Assembly (NCBI RefSeq): GCF_025118155.1
Contig: NW_026251434.1
Location: 62,001 to 126,000 of the forward strand
Direction: 5' to 3'
DNA: 64,000 nucleotides
DNA from: Cokeromyces recurvatus
Taxonomy: Eukaryota; Mucoromycota; Mucoromycetes; Mucorales; Mucoraceae
Shown: positions 1-11,479 of the stretch, in pieces
How positions within the stretch are numbered: the first letter of the stretch is position 1
Layout of the letters: every line of letters starts with the position of its first letter
Notes under the pieces: generated by a model
Told to the model about the DNA's origin: nothing
Databases searched by the model: none
The model's input: the letters and a program-made list of their open reading frames with translations, nothing else
Program-made: the position numbers and the translations under genes

Positions 1-1073
1 TACACTTGGTGATTCTTCTATCACTTTTTGATTTCTTCGTTGAATAGAACATTCACGCTCAGGGAGGTAGATAACGTTACCAAAATTATCACCTAGAACC
101 TGTATTTCGATATGACGAGGGTTATCTATATACCTCTCGATTAACATCCGATCATCTCCAAATGATGACTTTGATTCTTGTTTTGCTAATTTAAATCCAT
201 CACTTAATTCCTTATCATTCCTATAAGAAAGAAAAAGAAAAAGAAAGGTTATTTTTTTTTTAAAAAAAAATAGTAAATACAATTATGATCTGCTTACTTT
301 ACCAAGCAATTCGCATGCCTTTACCTCCTCCCCCCGCACTTGCCTTTACCATGACAGGATATCCAATTTCATTAGCAATCGATAATGCTTCTTGTACTGT
401 CTTTACTTCACCATGAAATCCCGGGATACAATGAACACCACTTGCCTGAGCGATTAACTTGCTTTGGATTTTATCTCCCATAGCTGAAATAGCAGAGGCT
501 TTGGGTCCTATAAATGTTACATTCTTTTGCTCTAACGCCTCTACAAAGGCAGGATTCTCACTTAGAAACCCATAACCTGGATGCACAGCCTCTGCTCCAC
601 TTTGTTCTACAGCTGATAAAATACGGGGTATCGAAAGATAGGTCTCAGATGAAGATGCAGATCCCAAATTAATAGCTTCATCTGCCATTTGAACATGCAA
701 GGCAGTAGCATCAAGATCAGAATAGACTGCAACTGTTTTGATGCCCATTTTCTTTGCAGTCTTTATTATACGACATGCAATTTCTCCTCGATTAGCTATT
801 AATATTTTATTAAATGTCTACAGAAATATAAAAAAAAAAAAAAAAAGTAATGAATTTAAGATTTTATTCATAGGATTTATATATATCAACCTTTTTAAAG
901 GGTACAGAAGTCAAGTTTGATTCAAATGTTAATGAGGATGTATTGTTATGTGTGTGAATTGCCCTTTTGGATGTTAAAATAAGAGAACGAGGTTGTGCTA
1001 AGGGTATTATTCGAACTCTTAATGCAGTAGGCATTGCTGCTTTTATTAAATGAAGCAATTGTTTTGACGCCAT
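1..1073 (-). CDS. PCCA: Propionyl-CoA carboxylase alpha subunit, mitochondrial (N-terminal part)
   Basis: This is the biotin carboxylase end of the alpha subunit that carboxylates propionyl-CoA to methylmalonyl-CoA in mitochondria. The inferred exons are 891-1073, 303-817 and 220 down to the window edge, so the gene is truncated at base 1. The first 60 or so residues are rich in Arg, Ser and Thr, like a mitochondrial presequence. Then come [38 protein letters not shown], the ATP-grasp glycine loop [29 protein letters not shown] and [11 protein letters not shown]. The MRIAWND and [10 protein letters not shown] stretches match remembered animal PCCA better than methylcrotonyl-CoA carboxylase. 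A tryptophan codon is split by the second intron. The biotin-carrier domain lies outside the window. The upstream neighbour CDK8 is divergent. Confidence 0.85.
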
Positions 1074-1344
1074 GCTTAATCAAGGGGAGAAGATTTAAAA
1101 AAAAAAAAAAAAAATTAGAATAGAAAAAAAAAAAGGAACAAAAATTGATCCAGAGAAGCTCAAATATCATAAAATTATTTAAACCTATTTACACAAAAAA
1201 TACTAATATCCATCGTAAACACAAAAGATACGAGTAACTTATTTTCAAAGTAAAGCAATAGGGTGTTTAGTCATACTACCTATTTAAATTTCACTAATAC
1301 AAAGTTTGGGTTTATTTCTTGTCAATAAAAAATATATAGATTCC

Positions 1345-1385
<41 letters not shown>

Positions 1386-1605
1386 AATAGATGTCTTTAA
1401 TAGTAGAGAGCAGTGATATCTAAATTTGTTAATCATCATTTGTATTTACTTTATTATTCTTACATTTGGATTATGTAAATAAGGCATTGTAGATATTTTC
1501 GCAACGGAGTTTATTGCTGGATTCTTCTACCAAGGAGTATTAAAAAAAAAAAAATAAAAAAATAAATTATCTTTCTTCTTTTGGATAAATAAACGATAAA
1601 AAAAA
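1074..1605. promoter_or_regulatory. Shared intergenic region between PCCA and CDK8
   Basis: This 532-bp gap separates two divergently transcribed genes and must hold both promoters. It is AT-rich with A-runs near 1100-1135 and a T-run of about 35 at 1350-1384. I saw no specific factor-binding site that I can name. Confidence 0.4.
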
Positions 1606-2709
1606 ATGTCAATGAGAGAATATAAAATGAAAAGAGACGCTCTTCGTCCTAAAGTACTGGATAAATATGAAATTATAGGCTTCATTAGTTCTGGTACTTA
1701 TGGTCGAGTTTATAAAGCAAGATCTAAAAACAAGTAATGCTATTTCTTTTATTTTTTTTATTTATCAATGTACAAATATATTTATATTATGCAATCTAGA
1801 GATGATCATCGTGAATTTGCGATTAAAAAATTTAAACCAGATAGAGAAGGTGATAGTCATCATTATGTCGGCATTTCACAATCAGCTTGTAGAGAAATTG
1901 CAGTAATATAATAATCGTCATTTTATTTTATTTTTCAAAAAAAAAAAAGGGAATTAAATAAAACTAAAGTTATGTAGGGAACTTCGACATGAAAATATAG
2001 TTGCATTAGAAGAAGTATTATTAGAGGATAAAGCTATTTATATGGTATTTGAATACGCAGAGCATGATTTTCTGGTAAATGTTGAATTGGAACATGTCAA
2101 GTATAAATTGTTAATTATATGTTTTACAGCAAATCATTCATTATCATTTACACACAGAAAGAAAACCTATTGCAGAAGTAGTTGTGAAATCAGTATTATG
2201 GCAACTTTTGAATGGAGTTGCTTATCTTCATTCCAACTGGGTATTACATCGAGACTTAAAGCCTGCTAATGGTATTTACAATATAAATATATGTATATGG
2301 ATATGTCTTTTGCTTACACAACGTATTTAGTCATGTTAACAAGTGACGGTGTTGTAAAGACAGGTGATCTAGGCCTTGCAAGAATATTTAGTAAACCATT
2401 ACAACCTTTGTTTAATGGAGATAAAGTGGTTGTGACTATTTGGTATCGTGCACCTGAATTATTGTTTGGATCAAGACATTACACAAAAGCAGTTGATATG
2501 TGGGCAGTTGGATGTATCTTTGGTGAACTATTAGCATTAAAACCTATATTTAAAGGTGAAGAGATTAAAATGGATGGTAAAAAGACAGTTCCATTTCAAA
2601 GAAGTCAACTTACAAAAATATTTGAAATTATGGGTACACCTACAAGTAAGTTATAACAGTCATGTTGAAGTCATTTAACTAATAACATGATTGCTCTTTT
2701 TTTTTTCCT

Positions 2710-2781
<72 letters not shown>

Positions 2782-3290
2782 AAGAGGAAAGATGGCCGAC
2801 AATAGATCAGTTACCAGACTATCATCAACTAAGTTCTTTTCCACAGTAAGTTAGTCAAATAAAACAAGTAGTTTTTTTTTGACCTTTTATTTGAATATAA
2901 TTTCAATAGATGTCCAAATAATCTTAAACAAGTTTATCAAATGATGTTAAGTCCAAAGAGTGAAGCAGGCTTCAATTTATTATCATCATTATTAGAATAT
3001 GATCCTGCTAAAAGAATTACAGCAGAAAAAGCATTAAATCATCCTTACTTTCAAGAAGACCCAAAGCCAGTCATGAAGTAAGTTTCTCAAGAAAAACAAA
3101 ACAAAACAAAACCAAATTTTATTATATTAACATTTACAAAAGTGTTTTGGCACAGCAAGGAATTGAATATCCTCTTCGTAGGATTACACAAGAAGATAAC
3201 GATATTAAAGCATCTAAAGGTTCGAAAGTCGCAATACCAACTAATAAAGATGATCATGGTAGAATGTCAAAAAAGCCTAGAAATGCATAA
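1606..3290 (+). CDS. SSN3: Cyclin-dependent kinase 8 (Mediator kinase, SSN3/SRB10 type)
   Basis: This is the kinase of the Mediator CDK8 module, which with cyclin C phosphorylates transcription factors and RNA polymerase II. Eight exons are inferred: 1606-1733, 1800-1902, 1970-2074, 2130-2271, 2331-2645, 2785-2845, 2910-3077 and 3143-3290, giving 389 aa in one open frame. Visible motifs are a loop SSGTYGRV at about 28-35 (first Gly replaced by Ser), the ATP lysine in FAIKKF (about 52), the CDK8-type helix SACRE (71-75) in place of [15 protein letters not shown] (152-159), DLG (172-174), [20 protein letters not shown] and [26 protein letters not shown] and [11 protein letters not shown] are typical of fungal SSN3. 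The third exon uses an AAG acceptor, and this restores [10 protein letters not shown]. The stop lies 17 bp from the convergent pseudokinase stop. Confidence 0.93.
2711..2774. repeat. Poly(T) tract of 64 nt inside a CDK8 intron
   Basis: An uninterrupted run of 64 T fills most of the intron between exons 5 and 6 of CDK8. It replaces the usual short pyrimidine tract before the acceptor AG at 2783-2784. Length may be affected by sequencing slippage. Confidence 0.9.
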
Positions 3291-3307
3291 AAATAAAAAT
3301 AAATAAC

Positions 3308-4330
3308 TTAAGCAAATCCTAATTGCATCCAGTCTGGTAAATCAGTTCCATGAATAGGACTGTTATTATTATTGCAGTATCTTTCTCGTGTAATAATAGT
3401 CTTTGTGTCCTGGAACTGTCTTCTTTCTTTCTTTTTTAATTGTTGTCTTTCCTCTTTATGATTATGAGTAAAGAAGGAGTGAAGATGGTGTTTAAAAGAA
3501 AAGATAGTTTGAATCATGATACGTTTCGATATAGATGCACCACACAACATATATTTCATATCTTCATTATTTTGACCAAGATATTTTGCTATTATCCATT
3601 GACGATTTTTAACTTCACTTGCATGCTGGCTCTTTTTACAAGCCATTCTATTATTATTATTATCATCATCATTCTGACATCTATCCGTCATGATAATTCT
3701 TATCAGAGCTTTACACACTTGATCTGCTGTAGGACGCATATCAGGGTTACTATGAAGACATTGAATGATGAGTTGTTCGTAAGCAGGATCCATAAAGTGA
3801 CTGATAGATGTAAGTTTATATATAGAGGGTATAACAATAGCCGATACTGGGAAAATGACTCCTGTAGCCAATTGCCATAGGATGATACCTAAAGAATACA
3901 TATTTGCCTTTTCAGTCAGCCTTATTTCAGGAGCAATATAAGGGTATCTTCCATAACAATAGTTGTGAGTCGGATAAAACCAGTCATCAACTAATGTTAT
4001 ATAATCTTGATGAGGGAAAATCATACAGTTTTTAGGTTGAAGGTTAGGATGTACTTGATTTCGTTGGTGTAGCTTTTTCACAGCTGTAGCCACCATTAAA
4101 GCCATTTTAAAGATTTTTTGAAATGACCATTGATCTACTTGAGGAATTAATTGCTCTAATGTTGATTCAGCGGCCATAGAAACAAAGACAAGTTGATGAT
4201 AATGTTCATTTCGTCTTTTAGTAGCTGTAATGCCAATTATATCCAATGATGGCTGAAAATTGCTTTTCTAATATAAATTGTATGTATTATATGTATGTTA
4301 CGTTACAATAGATATCATTATTTATATAAA

Positions 4331-4378
<48 letters not shown>

Positions 4379-4838
4379 TAAAATGACTAACCTGAGTAAG
4401 TACTAAGTTTAATAAATTAACCTTTCGAATAACAAGTTTTTGTCTATCTATTTCCCATGGTAATCTACATTGAGTTATGTATACTTGGCCCATACGACCA
4501 GAGGCTACGGGTTTACTTTGTTCAAACCATTGAGGCGGAAACCAGAGAAAGGAAGACGGTAGATATTTCTTGATTTCAATTGGATACTGAAAAAAATAAT
4601 GATGAAACAATTGGTCATATAAGGTATCAAACTGAATTTGAGTAGGTTTCCAGCCTCTCATAAACTTGTCTGGGTCAAGAGTTAATAGAGAAATCCAATA
4701 ATCTTTTATTGTTAAAGCGTTATTATGATTATCCAGCAACAAAGATTGCTTTTGTATTTTTTTCACTGGATTTAAAAATTCATTTGAATATCTTTCAATA
4801 TAGTCATTGACAGCTTTCAATACTAGAATATGATGCAT
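3308..4838 (-). CDS. Protein kinase-like protein, probable pseudokinase
   Basis: Two exons are inferred, 4392-4838 and 3308-4267, giving 468 aa. The N-terminal 100 residues are helical-looking and not recognised. A kinase-like fold follows: a glycine-rich loop ASGRMGQVY (112-120), KLVIRKV (134-140), a catalytic-loop position reading HPNLQPKN (222-229) instead of HRDLKPEN, VDDW (242-245) instead of DFG, then YIAPEI and SLGIILWQLATG, and a final MRPTADQVCKAL typical of the last kinase helix. The catalytic Asp is replaced by Asn and the DFG motif is lost, so phosphotransfer is unlikely. The C-terminus is basic and Asn/Lys/Gln-rich. The intron contains a (TA)n run of about 40 nt. Kinase-like proteins of this kind are common in Mucoromycota. 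The partner is unknown. Confidence 0.75.
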
Positions 4839-6642
4839 AATACAAAAGTAATTGTGTGTGTGTGTGTGTGTGTGTGTTTTTTATATGCATGTTAGATTTT
4901 ATATTTATTCATAATAATACCTTCTTTTTGATTATTCGATGTAACTATTTCAAACATATATAAAATAGAAAAAAAAAAAGAAGGATAAGAAAAAAAAATA
5001 AGTAGCAAAAAGAAAGAGACAGGGAAATAATTTAGTCTATTTTTTATTATGCAGCAAATAGAAGTGATATTTTCTCTTTTTAAATTTAATTATCAGCAGA
5101 AATTCTTGATAATTGCATTACTAGAGTCTATAAAAATACTATTATTACCATTGTGGTAAAATGCTAAAGAAAAAGAAAATGAATAGTCTTACAGAATAGA
5201 GTCAACTTTTCTTTTCTTTTCTTTTTTTTTTCTCGCTACAATTGAAGTAGATATTATCATTATAGGGTATTCTTGTCACTTTACTGAAGTGTACTACATC
5301 ATCGTAATTCCTCTAATTAATCAAATTTATCAAAAAAAAACATATCATCTGGTAGTCATAAAATTTGATGAACTTGGAAGGACGTAGCGATTTTAGAATC
5401 AAACAGTTACTGATATATATGTATTTAATAAGTTTATTAACTGTTACAATAAATGCACATAAAATATAAAGAGATTTGTCAATCATTAGTTGCTTGAATT
5501 TAATGTTGCACATCTATTTATTTATAGCAGCTACTACACATTTATAAAGGAAATACTAGTATAGTAAAATATATTCTAAACTTTCTCAATACTATATACT
5601 ATTTTGTGAAAGCTACTTCCTTAAAAAATCAAAAAGAAGCTGTATAATATAGAATATGTATATAAAAGTAAACTTCAAACAGTTATGATAAGCTAGTAAA
5701 AGAGTTTTATAATAATTTACATTGATCATAAAATAATATGCTTCATAAATACAACAAGAAACAAAAAGAGCTCAGCTACGTATAGATAAATGCTACTCGA
5801 TGTCTTTCAATGATTTAGTCTCACAATAGTTACAAGTCTTTGGCTACTCTTTTCTCTAAAGCGTACTACTCTATAATATCAGTATATTTTCATTATATGT
5901 TTATATGATTAATATTCTATTTCTGGCTCAAATTTTTACTAGATTTTTGTCTTGTTTCTTCTTCATTTACAAAAAAATAGTAACTAGTTCCTTGAGATTT
6001 TTTTTTTTAAAAATCAATATGGGCTTGTCGATCATTCATAATGCAAAAAAAAAATCTTATTCTTTGATTATCTATATCTTGCCTTGAATGGGAGTCGTAC
6101 AACTATTTGTTGAAGTCTTGAATAACCATCACATAATAAACTGCTTCTGTATCAGTGCGAACTTGCTCACATTCCACAGAATGCTTGCTGCATATGCATC
6201 ATCATCACCTATAGAATCTTCTATCATCAACTATGAAAGGCTCTCTATCTTATACTTTGAGCCAGGTTTCTTTACAGTTAGCTCAAACCCACTGAAGCTG
6301 TTGTATCTCTTTGGTCATTTAATAACCTATAATAATAATAATAATTCTTCATAAAATGTGTTATTTATTGGATAACCTTCCTCCCTCATCCCAACCATGC
6401 TCTTCCTTGATCATTTTGTTGTCTACTTGACTCTGGTAATTCTTTATGCTTTCTTTAATTCTCTATGCCTTTTTTTTTTTTTTTTTTTTTTTGTTAAGAA
6501 CTATGGTAACACAATATATGCAGAATACGATGTACTCAGTAGTAGTAGCTCACTATGGGGTGAATAGATGGGGTGAAAATATCATTCCCCGGCTCGGAGG
6601 TATAAAAAAAAAAATTAAAATTCAACCTTTCTTCACTTCATG

Positions 6643-6677
<35 letters not shown>

Positions 6678-6694
6678 CACTTCTTTACACAGCA
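4839..6694. other. Intergenic stretch without a supported gene
   Basis: This interval is AT-rich with a (TG)n microsatellite at about 4854-4878 and homopolymer runs. At 6088-6354 the base composition is less AT-biased, and a short open frame exists on + with coding-like words on -. Neither matches a family I recognise and there is no intact gene. A T-run at 6642-6677 precedes the next start codon. Confidence 0.5.
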
Positions 6695-7343
6695 ATGTCA
6701 TCAACAACATTATCATTTCGACAACAAAATAGACCCGATCCAATACCAATACCAAATAAATATTATAATAATGAGGTAGAGAAAACATCGTATAAAGATA
6801 TGATTAAACAATTAACAGCACAAGCACCTGAACCTTATGGGGCTATTCCACCTTTAATAAAACGGAATAAAAAAGACAAAAAGAAGAAGAAGAAGAAAAG
6901 TAAGAAAAGGGTTCCAATGATCAAACGAATGTCACATGTTGAGAATTGGCTTGCTGTAGATAGTAAAGAAAGTATACCTGATGAAGAAGATTTAGTAAGT
7001 ATATTATATTATATTATATTTCATGTATAAATGCTTATTTGTATTTAATGCTTGTTAGAAACATTCTTCTCCTTTTCGTAATTTCCTGTCAACAGATTTT
7101 TTAGTATTACCCTTACATATGCCACCACCTTCTCTTAGTGCTCAACAAGAAGAAGATAATAAGATACCCATAAAGAAACAAACATTGCCTAGTAAAATAA
7201 TAACAACGTCTTCAACTACTAAAGTCGATTTAAGACCTGTTTTATTTCCAATAAAACAACCTCAAAACGGTGGAGAAGAAGAAGAAGAAGAAGAAGGAGA
7301 GTATGAGGAAGAATACGAATTTAGTGAGGGAACAGAAGAAGAA

Positions 7344-7402
<59 letters not shown>

Positions 7403-7940
7403 AGAGGAAAGCAACAAGATATTAAATCGTAAAAGATCAATACCTTCATTTTCTAATTCACAAACGCCTTCTACATCAACCACAAAATCTTATGCTATGT
7501 CTGCATCACCTCCTATCTCCTATCTTCGACAAATGTCAATAAAGGAAACCAGTAAAAGCAGTAATCGTTGGTTAGAAACGATTGCTCAGTTACGAAAATC
7601 ATTGACTTTATCTACACCAAAACCAAAATTCAACTTTATTCCTATGCCACTTCCACCAAAACGTAATCGAAACCTTCGTAAAAAGAGACGCTCAGAAGCA
7701 ACCACACAACCACGATTTAATCCAGAAACGAATACTTACTTAAGAGATACCCGATCCAATCCAGATCATCTGCGAATGATATCTGCTGAACTCAATATGA
7801 TGAGACATAAAAAGTTATCAAGTCCTTTAAAGCCTCGAGGATTTTTACCGAGAAGAAAAGATGCCTTTATACGCGGTTCAAATAGAAAATTATCTCTTTT
7901 AAGAAATGAAATAAAACTAAAGGAGACTAATTCATTATAA
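6695..7940 (+). CDS. Unknown acidic protein with conserved C-terminal YLR..LKPR..LP.RKD motif
   Basis: Two exons are inferred, 6695-6994 and 7059-7940, giving 393 aa. The start is the first ATG after the T-run; a longer in-frame extension upstream would be mostly Phe from the homopolymer and is not credible. Order of features: a short N-terminal region with QAPEPYGAIPPL, a basic Lys cluster at about 65-75, a long Glu run at about 170-210 (GAA/GAG repeat near 7276-7409), a Ser/Thr-rich linker, and a basic C-terminus. Residues about 326-375 contain YLRDTRSNPDHLRM, AELNMMR, LKPRGFLPRRKDAFI. The same motif recurs in the small protein at 56856-57320, with about 26 of 49 positions identical by eye. 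The charge pattern suggests a nuclear or RNA-associated protein, but function is unknown. Confidence 0.7.
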
Positions 7941-8978
7941 TAAATTCCTTAAGTGTATAATAGAGATAGAAGGAAGAAAATAAGGAGAACTTGATTGTTA
8001 TTTCCATAAAGCTTAGACTCTATTTAAGCCTTTCAAGGTATCATTTTTACTTACTTTTAAGAACCATCATAATGAAAGGATATGTTTGAAGATTATATAA
8101 ATGTATACAGAATAGATATAATAACAGCTTCAAATGCCTACCAGGTAAAATCATCTAAGGCACCAACAAATATATCAATTGCGTTCATAGTAATTATTAC
8201 ATTGTATTGTCTTTTCATTTATATTCATGTATACCGTACATTATTAAAACAACTATTACTTTGGATTATATGGTAATGAATCTATAATTACTAGTTTGTT
8301 TATCTTAAACATATAGAAAATCAAACACGCCTATCATGATAATAAACTTGAAAAAAAAAATAATTCGTATAGTCTTTCTTTCTTTCTTTTTCTCCAATGC
8401 TTGTTGGGAGCCACAAGTCTCTAATCCAAGAACAAGCAATCATTGATAATATCTTTAGAATTATTCTCTGCCCCCCCTTTTTTTTTCTTTTTCTTTTTTA
8501 TGAGGTTACCCTTGTATGTGTTTGCTATTCTTACTCTCCTGCATGGAAGTCCATCCCCCTTTTCCCTCATTCAACGATTTTTAGTCTAAAAACTAGTAAA
8601 ATTAGAAAACAGGAGATGGTCGAGAAAAAAGTTCTGGAAACCCGAATGAACGAAATGCTACAAAGCTTCACAATTATAATTCACTACTTGATGCTTTAAA
8701 TCATTTTTTCTCCTATCTCTCCCTCTGAAAAAGAAAAACATAGGTTTAAAGTTATTCTTGTATTAATTGAAACCAAGTTGTATTAGCAAATAAACATAAT
8801 AAATATGAACGACAAGAAAGAATAGATATATAAAGAGAAGCAAGTATACATAAAACAAATAATGAATATAATAAATAAGGAGAGGAAAAGGAATGACAGT
8901 AATAATAATAATAAAAAAAACAAAGAGAAAGAGAGAGAAAAAAAAAGTGGATATTTATATATACACATATATATTTTC
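7941..8978. other. Intergenic stretch, no supported gene
   Basis: This interval lies between two genes transcribed toward each other. It holds a short open frame at 8082-8276 with a hydrophobic stretch, but it has a poor context and no recognisable similarity. The rest is AT-rich with A-, T- and GA-rich runs around 8900-8945. Confidence 0.5.
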
Positions 8979-9544
8979 TTAGAAGGAATGAATAGATGGG
9001 CTAGACATCCACCAATTTTCACAAGGATGTTGTAGCGGATAAGTTGACTTTTCAGCAGATACTCTTAATTCAATAAAACATGTTTCTGCTTTCCAACAAT
9101 TTTGAGACTTCTTATTACTATGTATGAATCCACTAAAGGCAGCATGGAATGCATCAGATAATGTTCTTTTTGGTCTAGTAGGTCTGTCAATAGTAGTAAC
9201 TATAAAAATTGTAAGTAAAGATGTGTGTGTGTGTGTGTGGGGGAGGAATGATATAATACATATCTATTACATGTACCTATTTTCTCTTTAGTGTGGTAAG
9301 GACTGACTTGAATAGGATGATGAGGACTCTTATTATTTTCACTATGTTTTGTTTCTACTATCAACTTATTGTCATTACATGATGAAATGGATTCATTATT
9401 AAACAAGTATTCCAGAGGTTCAAATGATGGCAGCTCAGGCAGAGTTAGAATGCGTGTTTTATATTGATTTGAAAATGGGTCATAAGCATATAGTTTCATA
9501 ATCCCTTTATCAAATTGTAATCTATGAGTATTATTACTAACCAT
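8979..9544 (-). CDS. Unknown 162-aa protein downstream of ATE1
   Basis: Two exons are inferred, 9277-9544 and 8979-9199, joined by a GTACAT donor and TATAG acceptor that keep the frame, giving 162 aa. The protein begins MVSNNTHRLQFDKGIMKLYA and has no signal peptide or membrane segment. The second exon encodes TRPKRTLSDAFHAAFSG, then KSQNCWKAETCFIELRVSAE, and ends with several aromatic residues and three cysteines. I do not recognise the family. The intron carries a GT-rich microsatellite at about 9222-9240. Support comes from the joint open frame and a coding-like composition. The gene lies 182 bp downstream of the ATE1 stop on the same strand. Confidence 0.55.
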
Positions 9545-9626
9545 TTGTATATATAAAATAAAGTATATAAAAGAGATTTGACTATAATATGAATGTAAAT
9601 AAAATTATATAAATATAGGCATATGT

Positions 9627-9663
<37 letters not shown>

Positions 9664-9726
9664 GAGGGGGTGTAGCAGTAGTGGTAAATGAACTGTTACA
9701 TCTTTAATTATCAATAAGGGGAAAAA

Positions 9727-10117
9727 TCAAGTTATAAATATTTTCTGAGCTAATTTTAATCCAACAGAACAAATATAATCCAACATACTTTTTCTAAATT
9801 TTGGTGATGATTCGAATTGAACAATGTATTTTAAAGGTGCAATCCTTTCTCGATCAATAAAGATATAAACATGTTCCAAGTCATCTTTAGTAATAGATTT
9901 AGGATTCATCCATCCCGCTGGATAATCTCGATTTTCATCCTCGTCACAAAAACTAACAAAGCTCTTCTTTTGCTCAAATTCCTTTTTAAACTTCTCTATC
10001 GGATACCAACTATAGTCCAATGGATCTAATAAATCTGAAGGTAGATATTGTCCTTTATAATTCATTTTAGGGCATGTATAAATATAGTAACCTAATATAT
10101 GATAAGTAAGTAAGCAA

Positions 10118-10159
<42 letters not shown>

Positions 10160-11310
10160 GTGTATGTATGTATGTATATACACATATATACACATATATA
10201 CACATATATATATTTACCCATGTAGTAATATTGTAAAGTAGATAGATTTTCATTATATCTTTGAACAAGACTAATTTCTTTAAATACACTGTATTTACCC
10301 AGTCCTAGAAATGAATAATCTGGATCATATATGAAATAGACAGATGATACACATTTAGGTAATATATCAATCACAGCCAAAGCAATCAATTTGCCATTAA
10401 GAATATATTTTTGGTGAAAAGAGCCAAATTTAATTTGACCTTCAGTTTCAATCTTCATAGGCGAGTCCACTAAAAACCGTTTAAATTGTGCCTCAGATAT
10501 ATCTTCTTCTTTATCATGATGTATACTTATTTGATATTTTGTATACAATTCAAACTTTTCCTTTGTAAATGAAGAAGGTTCTAATTCAGACTATATGATA
10601 AAGTATTAGCTTTCATATCACAATGCTTTAGTATTATCACCTTAAATTCATATTTATTATCTTTGTCTAATTCAGGACTATTAATCATGTCTTGTAATGA
10701 TTGTATTTGAACATAATTATTTGGCTTTTTCTTATTATAATCTTTACTATTTGTCTCATTAACTTCTTTGGTGGTAGGATCCCAAATCCCTTTTATATAT
10801 CGATTGAATTTATGAATAATCTTTTTTTGACTTTTACTAGGATTAAATCTTGTTGTGTCTAATCTGTATTGGTTATAAATAAATAAGATTGAAAAAAATA
10901 AAATAAAATAATAAGCATACTTTACCGAATAGTGTATTGAGGACAGCAGCTTTTCTCAAGATCAGGTTTATATAAATATTTGCCAGATCTATCCACAAAT
11001 TAGGTTATGTTTAAAATTGTATTTACTTTTAAATGTACCTCCTCCATCCACGATCAATCAAATCTTGATAATCCTAATACATAAAATATAAATACATTAT
11101 ATTTTACAATAAACTGTAACTTACACTACATGTCAAAGCATGTGCCCAAATACCAAACGATATAGAAGTATTTTTTCCTTTACAATATCCACAATTATGT
11201 TTACTTTGACCAGCAACTGAAATTACAGAGCAATCATAAGCTAATTCTTCTTCTTCTTCTTCTTCTTCTTCTTCTTCTTCTTCGATCATACAATTGTCGT
11301 CATTGCTCAT
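9727..11310 (-). CDS. ATE1: Arginyl-tRNA--protein transferase (N-degron pathway)
   Basis: ATE1 transfers Arg from Arg-tRNA to N-terminal acidic or oxidised residues and marks proteins for the N-degron ubiquitin pathway. Six exons are inferred: 11125-11310, 11039-11073, 10926-10988, 10641-10863, 10218-10590 and 9727-10091, giving 414 aa. Family motifs are [82 protein letters not shown] and PSDLLDPLDYSWYPIEKF. The CxxC plus adjacent CC cysteines are the set known in the family for Fe-S cluster binding. An odd feature is a run of about 13 Glu right after residue 9, before the conserved region. Very small exons (35 and 63 nt) encode the most conserved part. It is divergent from TIP41. Confidence 0.93.
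10120..10212. repeat. GT/TA microsatellite in ATE1 intron
   Basis: A compound simple repeat of GT units followed by GTAT and TATACACA units occupies most of the last ATE1 intron (10092-10217). It leaves only short flanks for splicing signals. Confidence 0.85.
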
Positions 11311-11479
11311 TTTTTTTTATATAAAAATAGCTGAAAAGAAAAAATATAAAAGAAAATAAAAGTTTGATTGTTATTTATGCTGCCACGTCTAATATTTTAT
11401 AACTCAGAGAAGGACGTCAAAATGATATTTCTTTCTCTCTCTTTCCTTTTTTTTTTTTTTTTCTTTTCTTCATTGAACT
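11311..11479. promoter_or_regulatory. Bidirectional promoter between ATE1 and TIP41
   Basis: Only 169 bp separate the two divergent start codons, so both promoters must share this DNA. It holds a pyrimidine-rich CT/T tract at about 11430-11470 just before the TIP41 ATG. I saw no clear TATA box for either gene. Confidence 0.55.

Noticed and set aside
7262..7483. Minus-strand frame made almost only of serine
   Set aside because: It is the antisense shadow of the GAA/GAG Glu repeat in the plus-strand gene.
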